Assembly: GCA_030220185.1 (NCBI GenBank)
Contig: JASPKZ010005709.1
Location: forward strand, 704,001-768,000
DNA: 64,000 nt
Direction: 5' to 3'
Source: Diploptera punctata
Lineage: Eukaryota; Arthropoda; Insecta; Blattodea; Blaberidae
Below are positions 34,648 to 46,027 of the stretch, piece after piece (position 1 is the first letter of the stretch; every line of letters starts with the position of its first letter). The translations under genes were made by a program, and so were the position numbers. Under the pieces are notes generated by a model. The model was not told the DNA's origin. It saw nothing but the letters and a program-made list of their open reading frames with translations, and did not search any database.

Positions 34648-35484
34648 ATCTAATATATAAAAATGAATGTTTGTTTGTTTGTTTGTTTGTTTGTTCGTAC
34701 TTTATGATTCGATTGTGATTTTTTTTTCAAATTGTTCCGGAGATTCCCGGGATGAACATAGGCTATAAGAGAGTTGTGATACTCAACTCCTACACCCTTA
34801 AAAATCACCCTTTGTAGTGAAAAACGTGAAATAAAGTCCCTATTTTGACGCTTAAATGCCTTACGCTGCCTAAACCATAACAAAAACACCAAATTATTGT
34901 ACACGGAATTGAATATCTAAAAAAACTACAAAAAATCCGCGACAGCATATGTTTATCTTTTACGGATACCTCAAAATACCCATTTTTGTCTTTCATTGAT
35001 GCCAAGAAGATCGAGACAAGTACGTAGATTCCTGTGCAAGCATAGCAGCAGGTGACGGGTATTCTTTTACGGATAACTCACAATAACGAATTTTGTCTTT
35101 TAGCTCATTTATGCCAAGAAGTTCGAGATAAATAGATTCCCGGGCAACACCGGGTAATCAGCACGGGGAATCTTAAAATAATTACGAAATAAATAGTTCC
35201 CTTTACTTATATAACTAAACATAAAACACATTAATTTTGGTATTTCAGCTCATTTATGTCAAGCAGATTGGGATAAGTAGATTCCCGGCCAACGCCGGGC
35301 AATCAGCACGGGATATCTAAAAAATACGAACTTATAATTATTTTTCCTTCTACTTATTCAACTAAACATAAAAGTACGTTAATTTTCATTTATTTAGGAG
35401 TAGCAGCGCACGCAAGGGAGAAGACTTTTCTCGGTCTTCAACTATTTTTTTTATAAAATTGAGGCTAAGCGGGTATTAGCTAGT
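34648..35484 (+). mobile_element. Helitron-like non-autonomous element
   Basis: Starts TCTAATATATAAAAATGAAT after A/T and ends GGGTATTAGCTAG before T, as expected for Helitrons (5' TC, 3' CTRR, insertion between A and T, no target duplication). The interior holds a (GTTT)n run and three diverged internal repeats around CCGGGCAACACCGGGTAATC. The same 3' end occurs at 36,480-36,560 and 52,150-52,253. No Rep/helicase coding. Confidence 0.5.
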
Positions 35485-35504
35485 AGCCTATAAAAGCTAA
35501 TGTA

Positions 35505-35720
35505 TATTTATGAAAATTTGTACATACACATTTTCAGGTATGGCGAGTGTTTAGTTCACCTGAAATCAAAATTTAAAAACCCCTCTATCGGTCGAAATGT
35601 TCGATGTTTCACAACCAAACTCAGTACATTTATAATCAGTGAAATCCGGCCATTTGGAAATGGGAGTTTACCTGAAATCCGAAATTAAAAATTGGTTCTG
35701 GCAACCGCCATATTTGGCTC
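35505..35720 (+). repeat. Dispersed repeat R-A, copy
   Basis: TATGAAAATTTGTACATACA, GTCGAAATGTTCGATGTTTC and TTTACCTGAAATCCGAAATT match 51,825-52,105 and 42,600-42,800. Confidence 0.6.
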
Positions 35721-35782
35721 ATCGCAATCTATACCATACAATATAATTAACCCGTAATTTTCTTTTAACTTCTGTTCTACAG

Positions 35783-36477
35783 TGTTATGCCCTAGGGCAA
35801 GTCTTTTACTGCAATCATAGCATTTTCATGCTATGCTTAGCAGCTTTACTAGGGAATTATATGTGTGGTAGCTTCCCGTTGCTTTCCACACCGGTAATGA
35901 TAAGGATGGACACATGCCTCCACCCCTTGGGATACCTCTGTCAAAGATCATACTCCCAAGTCCCAGAATCTTGTCCTCTCGTGTCCACGTTTAAGTTCTC
36001 GGCCATAAACCAACACCTCAGGGAGAAGGTGTTGGAGTCGCAACTTCAGGGAAATTGCTGAGCTACATAGTACGTCAGGTCGCTCATTCCTGACGACCCA
36101 CAGTTGGTCCACGGGCTCATCGAGCCTAGCCGGGAGGACCGCTGTCGCTGATCCACCGACCGTTTCCCTGTTCTACATCCAGGGACGCATCCTGCAGCCG
36201 TTGTGAGACCGGCTAGGGCTTGAATCCTCAAGCCCCGCAGTGTGGGACTTCAGTACATCCAGGTGCTCATCTCCTGGCGACCTCACAGTTTGTCCATGAT
36301 AAGGATGGCCATATGATGTTCGGGGACCTTTTGGGCCTCAAAGATTTCTGACATTTGTCTTACAGGTGAGGAAAAACGCCGAAAAAACCTCAGCCAGGAA
36401 GCTTGTCCCGACCGGGAATCGAACCCGAGCGCGCTACATGACAAGACAGCCCCCTACTTCGAGTCCACAGTGGTGGA
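35783..36477 (-). mobile_element. SINE family S1 split by a 400-bp insertion
   Basis: 35,783-35,908 is the 3' half and 36,309-36,477 the head half of one minus-strand S1 copy. ATGATAAGGATGG ends the first part (35,896-35,908) and recurs at 36,296-36,308, a 13-bp target duplication around the insert. Confidence 0.8.
35909..36308. mobile_element. Unclassified 400-bp insertion with 13-bp duplication
   Basis: GC-richer than its surroundings, with TCCACCCCTTGGGATACCTC, ACCAACACCTCAGGGAGAAG and GAACCGGCTAGGGC-like words (36,210). No long ORF, no A/B boxes, no poly(A) and no terminal inverted repeat that I can see. The clean duplication of ATGATAAGGATGG shows it arrived by transposition. Related to none of the other families in the window. 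Confidence 0.6.
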
Positions 36478-36639
36478 TTTATTTTAACTTATTAAATTAG
36501 AATTAAAAACATATTTAATTTATTTAGGCGTAACAGTGCACGCCTGGTATTCGCTAGTAATTAATATAACATATTTTTCGGATGTGTCACGGTAAATTTA
36601 ACAATAATATACAAACATAAAAACAATATCATGCTATAT

Positions 36640-36860
36640 CTTCTTCTTCAATGACACTTCAGCCCAATGAGGACCTCCTCCTCTTCGATGAACCTCCTCC
36701 GGACATCCCTCTCCATAGAAAACTTTTCTCAATCGTATATTTACATTTTCTAAGGTAATGGCGAACACAATCCCAAAGTCTATTTTTAGGCCTTCCTCTT
36801 AATCTGGTTCCTTTAGGTTGCGAAGATATTTGTTTCACCTTTATAATATTTAACATTCTA
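36640..36860 (-). pseudogene. LINE reverse transcriptase tail
   Basis: The minus strand reads ISSQPKGTRLRGRPKNRLWD then CVRHYLRKCK. The pattern 'PKG.R.RGRPK.RWWDCV..DL.KC' ends many arthropod LINE ORF2 proteins. Confidence 0.6.
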
Positions 36861-36869
36861 TGAATATAT

Positions 36870-37200
36870 CCGTTCCGCGTCGTAGCCGAGTTGTTAAGAC
36901 AAGATGCCTTGGCGTAGAGCTATGGGACTTGCGCTGGTTTGGATCTCCAGGGGAAAAATTAATTTTCTCATGAAATTTCGGTCAGTATGGGACCGGTGCC
37001 CAGCCAGCATTGCGAGGAATTTGGGTAGCTGCAATAAGTAGCTACTCCAGGTTGGGAAAACCAGCTGTAACGGCTGGGGGACCCGTTATGCTAACCACGT
37101 ATCACACATACACTGGCTGTATGATCGTATACCTCTGTGATTAACATGTCGATGTGAGACCAGCAGCCGATTGGTAGTCAAGGACCTTCTAGACTTGTCG
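36870..37200 (+). mobile_element. SINE family S4, diverged copy
   Basis: GCGTCGTAGCCGAGTTGTTA ... TTGCGCTGGTTTGGATCTCC ... GGGACCGGTGCCCAGCCAGC parallels 29,610-29,958 with many substitutions; the B box is damaged (GGTTTGGATC). Confidence 0.75.
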
Positions 37201-37469
37201 CGACGTGGAGTTTTTTTTACTAATATGTCCAATCCAAGCTTAATATTTGAGACAATATCGAGTCCCCTAATAATTGTATTATTTATTTATTATATATTCT
37301 TCTTCAGATGTTATCTGAACAAACTGTTCCCTCACTATTTTCCTTTCAAATATTTTTTTAAAATTATTACAGGTATAAGAATCAAGTAAACAAGTTTCAG
37401 AAACATAAGTAATAATTGGTCTAATCAGTGTTTTATATGTATTTTTAATGCCTCAGGTTTGTCCTTTTT

Positions 37470-37637
37470 GAACATTACTGGTGTTCTCTCCTGGCTTTGG
37501 AGTAACTGTAACCCACTTCTGAAGTTGGGGCGCCTGGAAGGCGGGGTTACGTTGCCCCGATGATATGATGGGTGATGATGATGATAGTGGTGCGCCAGGA
37601 GAGTCCCTAATCCTAAGCTTAATCTAAGATGAATATG
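37470..37637 (+). repeat. Dispersed repeat R-B
   Basis: GTTCTCTCCTGGCTTTGGAG, GGGGCGCCTGGAAGGCGGGG and TTGCCCCGATGATATGATGG, continuing CGCCAGGAGAGTCCCTAATC as in the other copies. Confidence 0.65.
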
Positions 37638-37829
37638 AATGATGATGATTGCGATGACCATATGATGTTCGAGGACCGTTTGGGCCTTAAAGTGTCCTGA
37701 CATTTGTCTTACAGGCGAGGAAAAACCCCCGATAAAAACCTCACCTAGTAAACTGTCCCAACCGGGGATCGAACTCCGGCCCGCTGCGTGACAAGGCAGC
37801 ACGCTACCTCGACACCACAGCGGTGGACT
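37638..37829 (-). mobile_element. SINE family S1, head half
   Basis: Minus strand: complete head (CCACCGCTGTGGTGTCGAGG) and body to the CATCAT region, where it joins repeat R-B. The 3' half is missing. Confidence 0.8.
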
Positions 37830-37879
37830 TGTTTTATATATCTTAACTAGCTAACACTAATAAAATTCATATCAAATTC

Positions 37880-38040
37880 CGTTGAGGTGAATAGTCATAA
37901 GATAAAAGCTAAAAATTAAAATATACCTGTCGACAGGTGCTGTCGTCCTCAACTTTGTTATATATACACCATTTTAACAAAGTTGAGGACGACGGCACCT
38001 ACCCACAGGTACATCTTAATTTTTAACTGTTATCTTATTA
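37880..38040. repeat. Foldback element F1
   Basis: GCTGTCGTCCTCAACTTTGT on the left and ACAAAGTTGAGGACGACGGC on the right are inverted. Arms of about 70 bp extend through AAGATAAAAGCTAAAAATTAA / TTAATTTTTAACTGTTATCTT around a short centre near 37,970. Shares its arm sequence with F5 at 59,720-60,072 and with 43,440-43,520. Confidence 0.75.
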
Positions 38041-38041
38041 A

Positions 38042-39700
38042 CTAGCTAAACCCAACTACGCCTCGCTGTAGCTCAATCTGATGTGAAATGAATGGGAAAG
38101 TAAATAAAAGTATTCTAGCGAACACAGAAACACCGAGAAAACACGTCATTCAATTTAATACACATTTTTTTTCAAAACGTACGCATTGAATTCCTTCGAT
38201 TTTTTCTGCAAATTATCGCGTTGAAAAAGTAACAAGGGTTTTTTAAAAATTAGGTTCTCACCGCTAATTTCCTTGGTCTATAAACTCCCGGGGGAAAAAC
38301 ATTACCCCCAACGCAGAGACGAGGAACACGCTTTGTTTATACCACGATTCCTCGCCTTCTTATAACATATGTGACTACTCTTTGACATTAAATTCCTTAG
38401 GAGGAGAAGTTTTACTTACCGTTGCATAGAAACTAACCTCTACTTGCCGTGCAGGTTGTATACATTCCTGCTAAGTCATGCAGGAAACATGCTGTATATT
38501 GTATTTTATTTACTTCTAATACCATAATACAAAACTTCTATTACATATTTCATAAATACAACATAGAAACTAGGAACAGTAAGTGAGGTTAGGATTCGTC
38601 GTGTTTTCACATTAGGATAAAATAAATTTATGGCTTTTTGTATATTATGATATATTTCATTCGCTATTCTGAATGACTTGCTATAAATACAATAATGTCT
38701 TCTAGGACATGTACATTTGGAGTACTTTTAAAACTTAACAGTAATGCAGTTTATCCTATTTTAACGCATTTTGATGTATTTGCGTGCATTAGCACATGGA
38801 ATTCATATGTAAAATGAATAAATTTCAGTTTGTATTGTTTAGTTTATTTTTAACGAAAAAATTGGGAAAATTGTTTGTAAGGAAGGTGAAATGGGAAAAA
38901 TGGTATTTGGAATTTTAAATTCATAAACAAATTGTTTGTAGGAAACATTAATTAGGAAACATATCCGCGAACTCCTCTATTGAGGCTGGTGGAGGTCATT
39001 TTCAACAGTTCTTGTACCGTGTATTGGTATTTTAATTTTATAGGTTACATATTTCAAGTTCGTTTAATAGATATTTTTTTATGAATATATAAAATATTTA
39101 TGCTAATGAATGAAGCATTTATGGACATGGGTTCCTACATGAAATTTCTTTAAAATTATTTTCTCTATCATTATTAAAATATTGTAACATACTCATGAAT
39201 CACTCTGTAGATGAAGTTTTAAACTCATGACAATTAAGTGAAGACAGTAATTTAATAAAATACAAGTTTTAAACATAAATATATGTGAGGGATAATTTAT
39301 ATTTGTGGGAAAGAACATAAAAACAATTAGATTCAAAAAAATATATTCTATGACATGATAGGAAGATGGTATTACAGTTGGTATACATGGCTCGGAAATC
39401 GTGTTGAGGATTCTTTGAAACGGTGGCAGAGGTGGGATACAAAATTTTACATACAGGATACAAATAATAGTGGCGTGATGAACTTTAATCCAATGTTTTA
39501 CATCGATACACATTATTTCGGAGGCAACGGACAAAAACTTGAAAAAGACTGATTTTTCTACTGTCATGCCAACACAAAAAACCAACAAAAAATATTCAGT
39601 TGTCGTCCATTTCAAAAAAGAACAAAAATAAAATATAAAAGGAACATATAATCACTGTCGATCTTACTTCCACGTTGAAGCTGCTTTCATCCATCTGTAG
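38042..39700. other. Intronic sequence; Helitron-like 3' end at its start
   Basis: 38,042-38,095 (complement: CTTTCCCATTCATTTC..GATTGAGCTACAGCGAGGCGTAGTTGGGTTTAGCTAGT) is the same motif as the 133-bp satellite founder. The rest shows no gene; a 140-codon frame at 39,193-39,615 has no recognisable family. Confidence 0.45.
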
Positions 39701-39707
39701 GTTTTGT

Positions 39708-39713
39708 TTTATT
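39708..39713 (-). terminator. Poly(A) signal AATAAA for terminal exon 2
   Basis: AATAAA on the minus strand 67 nt after the TAA of the classical terminal exon, a normal distance for a short 3' UTR. Confidence 0.55.
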
Positions 39714-39779
39714 AATCAGGTAGAGATATTATATTTATAAAAAATCTGCCTGCATTCAATATGAATAAATAAAAATAAT

Positions 39780-39845
39780 TTATGCCTCCACTTCCTTTTC
39801 GCCTACCTTCTTTTCCTCTCCCTTCTTGGACCAATCTGGTTTTTT
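39780..39845 (-). CDS. wupA: Troponin I alternative terminal exon 2 (classical C-terminus)
   Basis: Acceptor tttctctttcag is followed by KKPDWSKKGEEKKVGEKEVE, then A and a TAA stop, 21 codons in phase 0. In Drosophila the same EEEDKE/KKPDWSK junction and a similar acidic VEA-type end form the common troponin I C-terminus, so this is probably the default isoform. The intron from the core exon is 10.2 kb and full of repeats. An AATAAA lies 67 nt past the stop. Confidence 0.92.
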   Translation of the reverse strand, partial: KKPDWSKKGEEKKVGEKEVEA

Positions 39846-39849
39846 CTGA

Positions 39850-41380
39850 AAGAGAAATCAAATAAAGATTAGATCAAATAGAATTAGATAAATATCTGTT
39901 GATTGTATTATTTTGAGATAACCTAAATAATACTCCCTCCAGCTGTTTTTAGTTATTTTACGTGAACGATTCCGTGACTCTTTTTCTCAATGTTTATCTG
40001 TGTATTGTTATTGCAACATTTTCAAGATGTACGGTATGTCTCGGAATTATTAAATATCGGGAAAAACTTTAAGCAATGAAACATTGATATTCGATTATTA
40101 AATTTAAAAATGCTAACCTAAAAAATCCACACTAACCATTTAGTTTAAATTTCAGTTAGTTTTAAATATTGGTTAGCTAGTCTTAAACTTAAAAATGTAA
40201 CACAAATTATACTAACCTTACATTTTTTCAGTTTTCGTCTAATCTAGCGTATACTATTAGTTAGGTGGAATTCCGGCCGGTTAGCTTTTAAAATGCCTTG
40301 TGCTAAAAAATTGGCGATTTTTGATATTCATTTATTATAACTGATGTCGCTATAAAACAACGGGCAACACACTAGAATAACATCAATCATTTCGCTAACG
40401 TTCACAAAATGGCGTCTGCAAAAAAACAATCTCTATTTGTATTGCATTTACGTTACAATAATTACCGTTGATATCAAGATGATAGATTGTGAGTTTAGGT
40501 GGCTTTGATTTTCGTGAATATAAGGATTCTAACACGTAACATAAGTTTTTCCACTGAATCGTTACAAATCGTTGATTTGAACGATTCAAATTGAACTGAA
40601 AACAGCTTGAGGTAGAATTAATCAGATTACTATTGTTTTGTTGAAAAAAAAGTATTAGTAAATTATAGATAATGGACTTAGAATAACAATAGCTGTAATT
40701 AACATGATCGTTTCTGGTTCCAAAGTTCGCAAATTCATATCTTACTGGAGTTGGTGCATTTTTCAGGGCATAAATATCCTAATTATGGATTCATTCGGAA
40801 AATGAACTAAAGACTGGGGTCCCGTGTCACAGACTTACGACATGTGAAAAAACCTCAAATTAGAAAATGGAAACTTTGATCAAAATTTGTTGGCCCTGTT
40901 ACGCATATATTTGAATTGCAATGCAAATTATCTTTGTTTTAAAGAGTGTAATTAAACAATAACATAACCTAGAATAACATACACACTAGCTCGACTCTGG
41001 AAACGCATGTTATTTTAGTTACATTATTCTGGCACAAAGGGCAACCCCACTAGAGATTTATATCGTCAATAATTCGCCGTTGAAGCGTAGCGACAGGAAT
41101 GAACTGTCCACGAAGATGAATTTTGCCTGATATTTTGTTTATTCAACGAAATTAAACAAACAATTAGTGAATAAGATTTTAAAAAATAATAAAGTGGCAA
41201 TAAGTTACATATTTTAAGTGAAGTTCTCAGGATGATCTTGGAATGATTGGAGGTTAAGACTCCCCCTATTTTTAGACATTCTGCATAAGATACCAATAAA
41301 GATGTGAGCTCTGCCGTCTTTAATCCCAGTAGATATTCTGGTACTAATTTCCGTAGTAGATCGAGCTGATCAAAGGGTCA
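39850..41380. other. No recognisable feature
   Basis: AT-rich intron. Nothing assignable on either strand. Confidence 0.5.
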
Positions 41381-41386
41381 AACATT

Positions 41387-42275
41387 TTATAACATTATTT
41401 GCTGAAACGTTGTGCTCTTAATAATGAGATTCTTTGATGTGGCAAATGTGACTAATCTAACCCCGTTGTCGTTACTATCTTCATGAAGACTGAATTTGCC
41501 TATTGTTGGTTTGAATATATCTTCCTGCCCCACTTTTGCATTAAAATCTCCTAAGACAATTTTCATATGATATCGTGAAAGGCTATCAAATAAGCATTCT
41601 AATTCTTCATAGAACTCATCCTTGATCTTGTCATCTTTATCTTCTGTGGGGGCATGTACATTTACAATTATAAAATCATGTAGTTTGCCCTTTAGAATTA
41701 TGTATGATACCCTATCACTAACAAACTTCATATCTCGGATAGCGGGTAGGATCCTCCTTCTGACTAAAAAACCCGTTCCAAATGCAGGTCTTTCTGCACC
41801 CCCATAGTATAATGCAAAGCTTCCTGATCCCTGACTACCTTCTCCTGGCCACCTAACTTCCTGTAAAGCGACTATATCCAATGGCGATTTATCTAATTCC
41901 CGAGTTAATATCTCTAGTGCCCCGCTATTGTATAAAGTCCTAACATTCCATGTTCCTGGGAACATGTCCCTGTGCTTGAGCCTTTGGCATGGGTTCCCTG
42001 AAGTAGTCCCCGCCCGGAGATCCGAATGGGGGACTATTTGACCTCCGGAAAATTTTACCCCAGTTGAACCCATGTCCGTATTTCTTGACGGTTGTATTTT
42101 TACGGTGAAAGATCGTCACTCTTTCGCCCAAGGTACTTTTTTCGTCTGGCTTATCACCTTCGACCAGTCCGGCATGGGTAACCCTATCGGCAGCAATGCT
42201 ACCGCCAGCATAGCTCTCAGGATCATTTAAGCACGCAAGCCACTCCACCACGACAAGGTAAAGATACCATGGAGG
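41387..42275 (-). pseudogene. LINE endonuclease domain, 5' fragment
   Basis: A 228-codon frame has GTWNVRTLYNSGALEILTRE, LDIVALQEVRWPGEGS, VNVHAPTED and MKIVLGDFNAKVGQEDIFKP. These are the N, E (QEVRW) and GDFNAxxG motifs of the APE-type endonuclease of non-LTR retrotransposons. The frame stops at 41,387 and no reverse transcriptase follows. An upstream leader to about 42,275 includes WLACLNDPESYAGGSIAADR in another frame, also typical of this group. The catalytic His region is beyond the truncation. Confidence 0.88.
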
Positions 42276-42599
42276 GTTTATAACATTATTTAATAAATGT
42301 ATTACGTACTGAATATTAGAATACAGAAACAAATTCTAAACTAAGTCCCAGGTTTTTCAGCTTGTTTATTGCTTCCATAACAGCTACAATAAATTGAAAC
42401 CCCGTGATCATGATTTATATTTTAACGAATTCCGATGGAATGAAGCTACTGAGAGTATTCCCATGAAAACAATTTTATTTCCCCCCCCCCGATCTTCATC
42501 GATCTATCTAGTAGGCTCTAGTGGTCGCAATTAAACTTGGAAAACATCAGTTAACTAAGAAAAGGAAGGTCGAGTTCGTTAAACAACAAAATGGGACCA

Positions 42600-42800
42600 T
42601 TAGTAATAGTTCACCTGAAACGAAAATTTAAAAATTGCTCTAACAGTCGCAATGTTCGATGTTTCACAACGAAACTCAGTATATGCTATTAAAATAAACA
42701 GCGGAAGATATTATCCAAATCTCAGCGAAATTCGATCATTAGAAGTGAGGGTTTATCTGAAACCCCAAATTAAAAGCTGACTCTAGCAACCGCCATGTTT
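42600..42800 (+). repeat. Dispersed repeat R-A, copy
   Basis: CACCTGAAACGAAAATTTAA, AATTGCTCTAACAGTCGCAA and GTTCGATGTTTCACAACGAA, ending CTCTAGCAACCGCCATGTTT. Confidence 0.65.
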
Positions 42801-42811
42801 ACTTCATCGCA

Positions 42812-43035
42812 ACTTACTTACTTACTCACTGGCACTATCGAACCCGTAGGTTCATGGCCGCGCGGACATAAGCTCTCCATACATCCCTATCCAGAGCTAA
42901 TGCTTTCCAATCATTCCCTGTATAATATACTTCCCTCAAATCATAGTTAATGTTGTTCTCCCACCTCATTCTTGGTCTACCAACTGGGCGTTTTCCCTCT
43001 GGCTTTCCTACAAGAAGCTTCCATGTAAGTCTTTC
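42812..43035 (-). pseudogene. LINE family L1, short 3' fragment
   Basis: The minus strand retains LTWKLLVGKPEGKRPVGRPR and MRWENNINYDLREVYYTGND; truncated at ATGTAAGTCTTTCATCGCAA, inside repeat R-A. Confidence 0.8.
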
Positions 43036-43039
43036 ATCG

Positions 43040-44033
43040 CAATGTACTCCATAATGTTTAATTAAGTCTAAAATTGGCAATGTATCCTATAAGATACAAT
43101 AGTTTGATTTTTTTTTTAAATTTTTAATAAAGAAAAAGAAAAATGAGTTCATTGATATTATTTTAATTGGTGTCAAATTGTACAACAATATACAACAGGT
43201 AATAATTTACGGTTATGCATAAATTACTTTCACTGCATTCCGACACTTTTAAATACACTGACATCGAAAACAGAGTTACACCAATTTAACAAAAGAAGTA
43301 TATATTCCATAAATCAGAAAAAGGGACCATACATTCGCTTAGTTCACGCATGGCGGACTTTTTCACTGTCTGTATTAAGTTACACAGTCTTAGCTTCTTT
43401 TTGCCTACCTTCTTTTTTAATGCTTAAAAATCAGAATCTGATGACGTTATTGTAATAAGATAAAAACTTAAAATATATACCTTTTGGCAGGTGCCATTGT
43501 CCTTAACTGTGTTAAAATATTACATTTAAAATGTTATCTGGTGGCCTTTCGGAAGTTAACTTCCATCATCAGCTGGTTGAGTATCTGTTACTAATTGTTG
43601 TTATTTACGTCGTTATTGTAAGTCCATGAATCATTGTTACAACTTCTACTCTACTGAATACATGTCCCACAAGTCCAACAAACAGGGAAATTTCATTGCA
43701 ACAAAATTAAAATGTAGTTTATTTTTAAAAAAATGTCATAACATAGCTGTAGTGGAAAAATAAACTTAAATCAAATTGAAAATAAAATAATAAATCTAAC
43801 AGTAAGTAAGGATTTCTGAATATAAACAGGATGTTGATGATAGTAAATTTAAAAGACATTCTTAGGATATTCAATTTTCTGTTTCATTTGTTATTGATGT
43901 TATTGCATAGTCATGATAATTTTAATATTATAATTCATCAAGCCACACTTTTAAACAGAAATATTACAATCCACTGAATGTCGTCCGGTTTCTTTACGTT
44001 TTACATTAAATTATTGGATTATTCAGAGTATAA

Positions 44034-44035
<2 letters not shown>
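43040..44035. other. Intronic sequence with foldback remnant
   Basis: 43,325-43,370 has the CGCTTAGTTCACGC word of 4,950. 43,440-43,590 contains one arm of the F1/F5 family (AAACTTAAAATATATACCTT, CATCATCAGCTGG). Otherwise nothing. Confidence 0.4.
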
Positions 44036-44083
<48 letters not shown>

Positions 44084-44342
44084 GTAAAAGTGTAGTTAAT
44101 GTACCCATTTCACCAATTAAAAGTTAAAGAGTCAACATGTTTCAACAGCGAAGCTGTCATTTTTAAGGCTAAATATGAGTCAATATTTAGTCTTTAAATG
44201 GCTCAATATTGACTCAATATTTAGTCTTGAAAATGACAGCTTCGTTGTTGAAACATGTTGACTCATTTAACTTTTAATTGATTGAATGGCTACATTAACT
44301 ACTTGTTTTACGATTTTATCACCAAGATCATTAGTTTATTAA

Positions 44343-44384
<42 letters not shown>

Positions 44385-44642
44385 GTAAAAGTGTAGTTAA
44401 TGTACCCATTTCACCAATTAAAAGTTAAAGAGTCAACATGTTTCAACAGCGAAGCTGTCATTTTTAAGGCTAAATATGAGTCAATATTTAGTCTTTAAAT
44501 GGCTCAATATTGACTCAATATTTAGTCTTGGAAATGACAGCTTCGTTGTTGAAACATGTTGACTCTTTAACTTTTAATTGATTAATTGGCTACATTAACT
44601 ACTTGTTTTACGATTTTATCACCAAGATCATTAGTTTATTAA

Positions 44643-44699
<57 letters not shown>

Positions 44700-44960
44700 G
44701 TAAAAGTGTAGTTAATGTACCCATTTCACCAATTAAAAGTTAAAGAGTCAACATGTTTCAACAGCGAAGCTGTCATTTTTAAGGCTAAATATGAGTCAAT
44801 ATTTAGTCTTTAAATGGCTCAATATTGACTCAATATTTAGTCTTGGAAATGACAGCTTCGTTGTTGAAACATGTTGACTCTTTAACTTTTAATTGATTAA
44901 TTGGCTACATTAACTACTTGTTTTACGATTTTATCACCAAGAAGATCATTAGTTTATTAA

Positions 44961-45002
<42 letters not shown>
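44036..45002. repeat. Three ~300-bp foldback units joined by (TTA)n
   Basis: Units at about 44,084-44,343, 44,385-44,642 and 44,699-44,960 are over 97% identical. Each is a palindrome: GTTAAAGAGTCAACATGTTT..CAGCGAAGCTGTCATTTTTA on the left, complement (AAATGACAGCTTCGTTGTTG AAACATGTTGACTC) on the right, arms about 100 bp, with ATTTAGTC/GACTAAAT near the centre. Each unit is preceded and followed by 14-19 TTA repeats. Confidence 0.93.
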
Positions 45003-45399
45003 TCGTTTATATTCATATATACTAGAAGTCGAAATTCGACCACAATTAATTACATTTTTAAGTTTGTCACAAAAACGTCATTATGCATTAATTTTCGATT
45101 TATTTCAAAACTGCGAAGGATAGGAAATATGTGGTATAATTTGGCTAAGCCATATTTAAAAAAACAATAACGCGTCATTTGAGATTTGTATACTATAAAC
45201 CGCTAATAATAAATACGCGACAGTAAGTCAATTCACATTGCTGCTGGGTATAGGCTACTATTTGCACTATTTAAATTTGCATTTGGCCTATTATTATGTG
45301 CATCCCTTCTTCTTTGTCCCTCACTCCGACCCGTCATTGTTCTATGTCGAGGCATAATGGAAGTAGGTGCGAATATTTGTTATTTATTTTATTTATTTA

Positions 45400-45515
45400 T
45401 TAAAGGGAGAAGAACGTTGGGAAGGCCATTGAAGAGATGGAAGGGCCAAATCGACCTAGAATGAGATCGGAACAGGCCATTGGGCTTAATCCTTGTTGTT
45501 GTTGATGATTATTTA
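45400..45515 (+). pseudogene. LINE tail
   Basis: GRRTLGRPLKRWKGQIDLE-stop-DRNRPLGLILVVVDDY on the plus strand is a typical end of a LINE reverse-transcriptase ORF with GTT/GAT tail. Confidence 0.5.
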
Positions 45516-45604
45516 TTTATTTAGCCTGGTGGAGTTAAGACCATGTGACCTCTTCCGCTCACCAGGACAAACATATGTTACATCAGAATATAACAATCAC
45601 AACA

Positions 45605-46027
45605 ATTGTTGAGTGATTCCGGGTTATGTGGCCGTGGTCCATAGTTGGTGTTGATACCAGACGTTTCGCCCTCAACTGCGGAGGGCATCTTCAGTGGCGA
45701 GTGCTTCTAGGCGTGTTTCCTGGTCGGAAGGTATTAAACTGGCTAAGGCCTGGTATCATACACTAGAAAATAAATGCATTAACACTAGGGACAACAAGGA
45801 GACGACCATTAGCCAATCAGCAAGAGCCACGCCCACTCACCCTGCACCCACCACTAATACAACGTCCACAACGTCCGCAGCGCTCACTCTAAGTAGATCT
45901 TCCGACCAGGAAACACGCCTAGAAGCACTCGCCACTGAAGATGCCCTCCGCAGTTGAGGGCGAAACGTCTGGTATCAACACCAACTATGGACCACGGTCA
46001 CATAACCCTGAATCACTCAACACTATG
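45605..46027. repeat. Foldback element F3 (Penelope-like terminal repeats?)
   Basis: Arms of about 125 bp: 45,605-45,731 (TGTTGAGTGATTCCGGGTTA ... TTCCTGGTCGGAAG) and 45,898-46,025 (CTTCCGACCAGGAAACACGC ... GTTGATACC-complement ... AACACTA). Near-perfect inverted repeat; about 165-bp spacer with CACGCCCACTCACC. The phrase GAGGGCGAAACGTCTGGTAT resembles tails I associate with Penelope-type or related retroelements, from memory and uncertain. Confidence 0.7.

Noticed and set aside
39193..39615. 140-codon minus-strand frame as a membrane protein
   Set aside because: Hydrophobic by AT-richness; no family pattern, no splice or promoter context, and it lies in a troponin I intron.
41387..42073. 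Host craniofacial-development-protein-like or nuclease gene
   Set aside because: The QEVRW and GDFNA motifs are those of LINE endonucleases; the frame is cut off and no host exon structure is seen.
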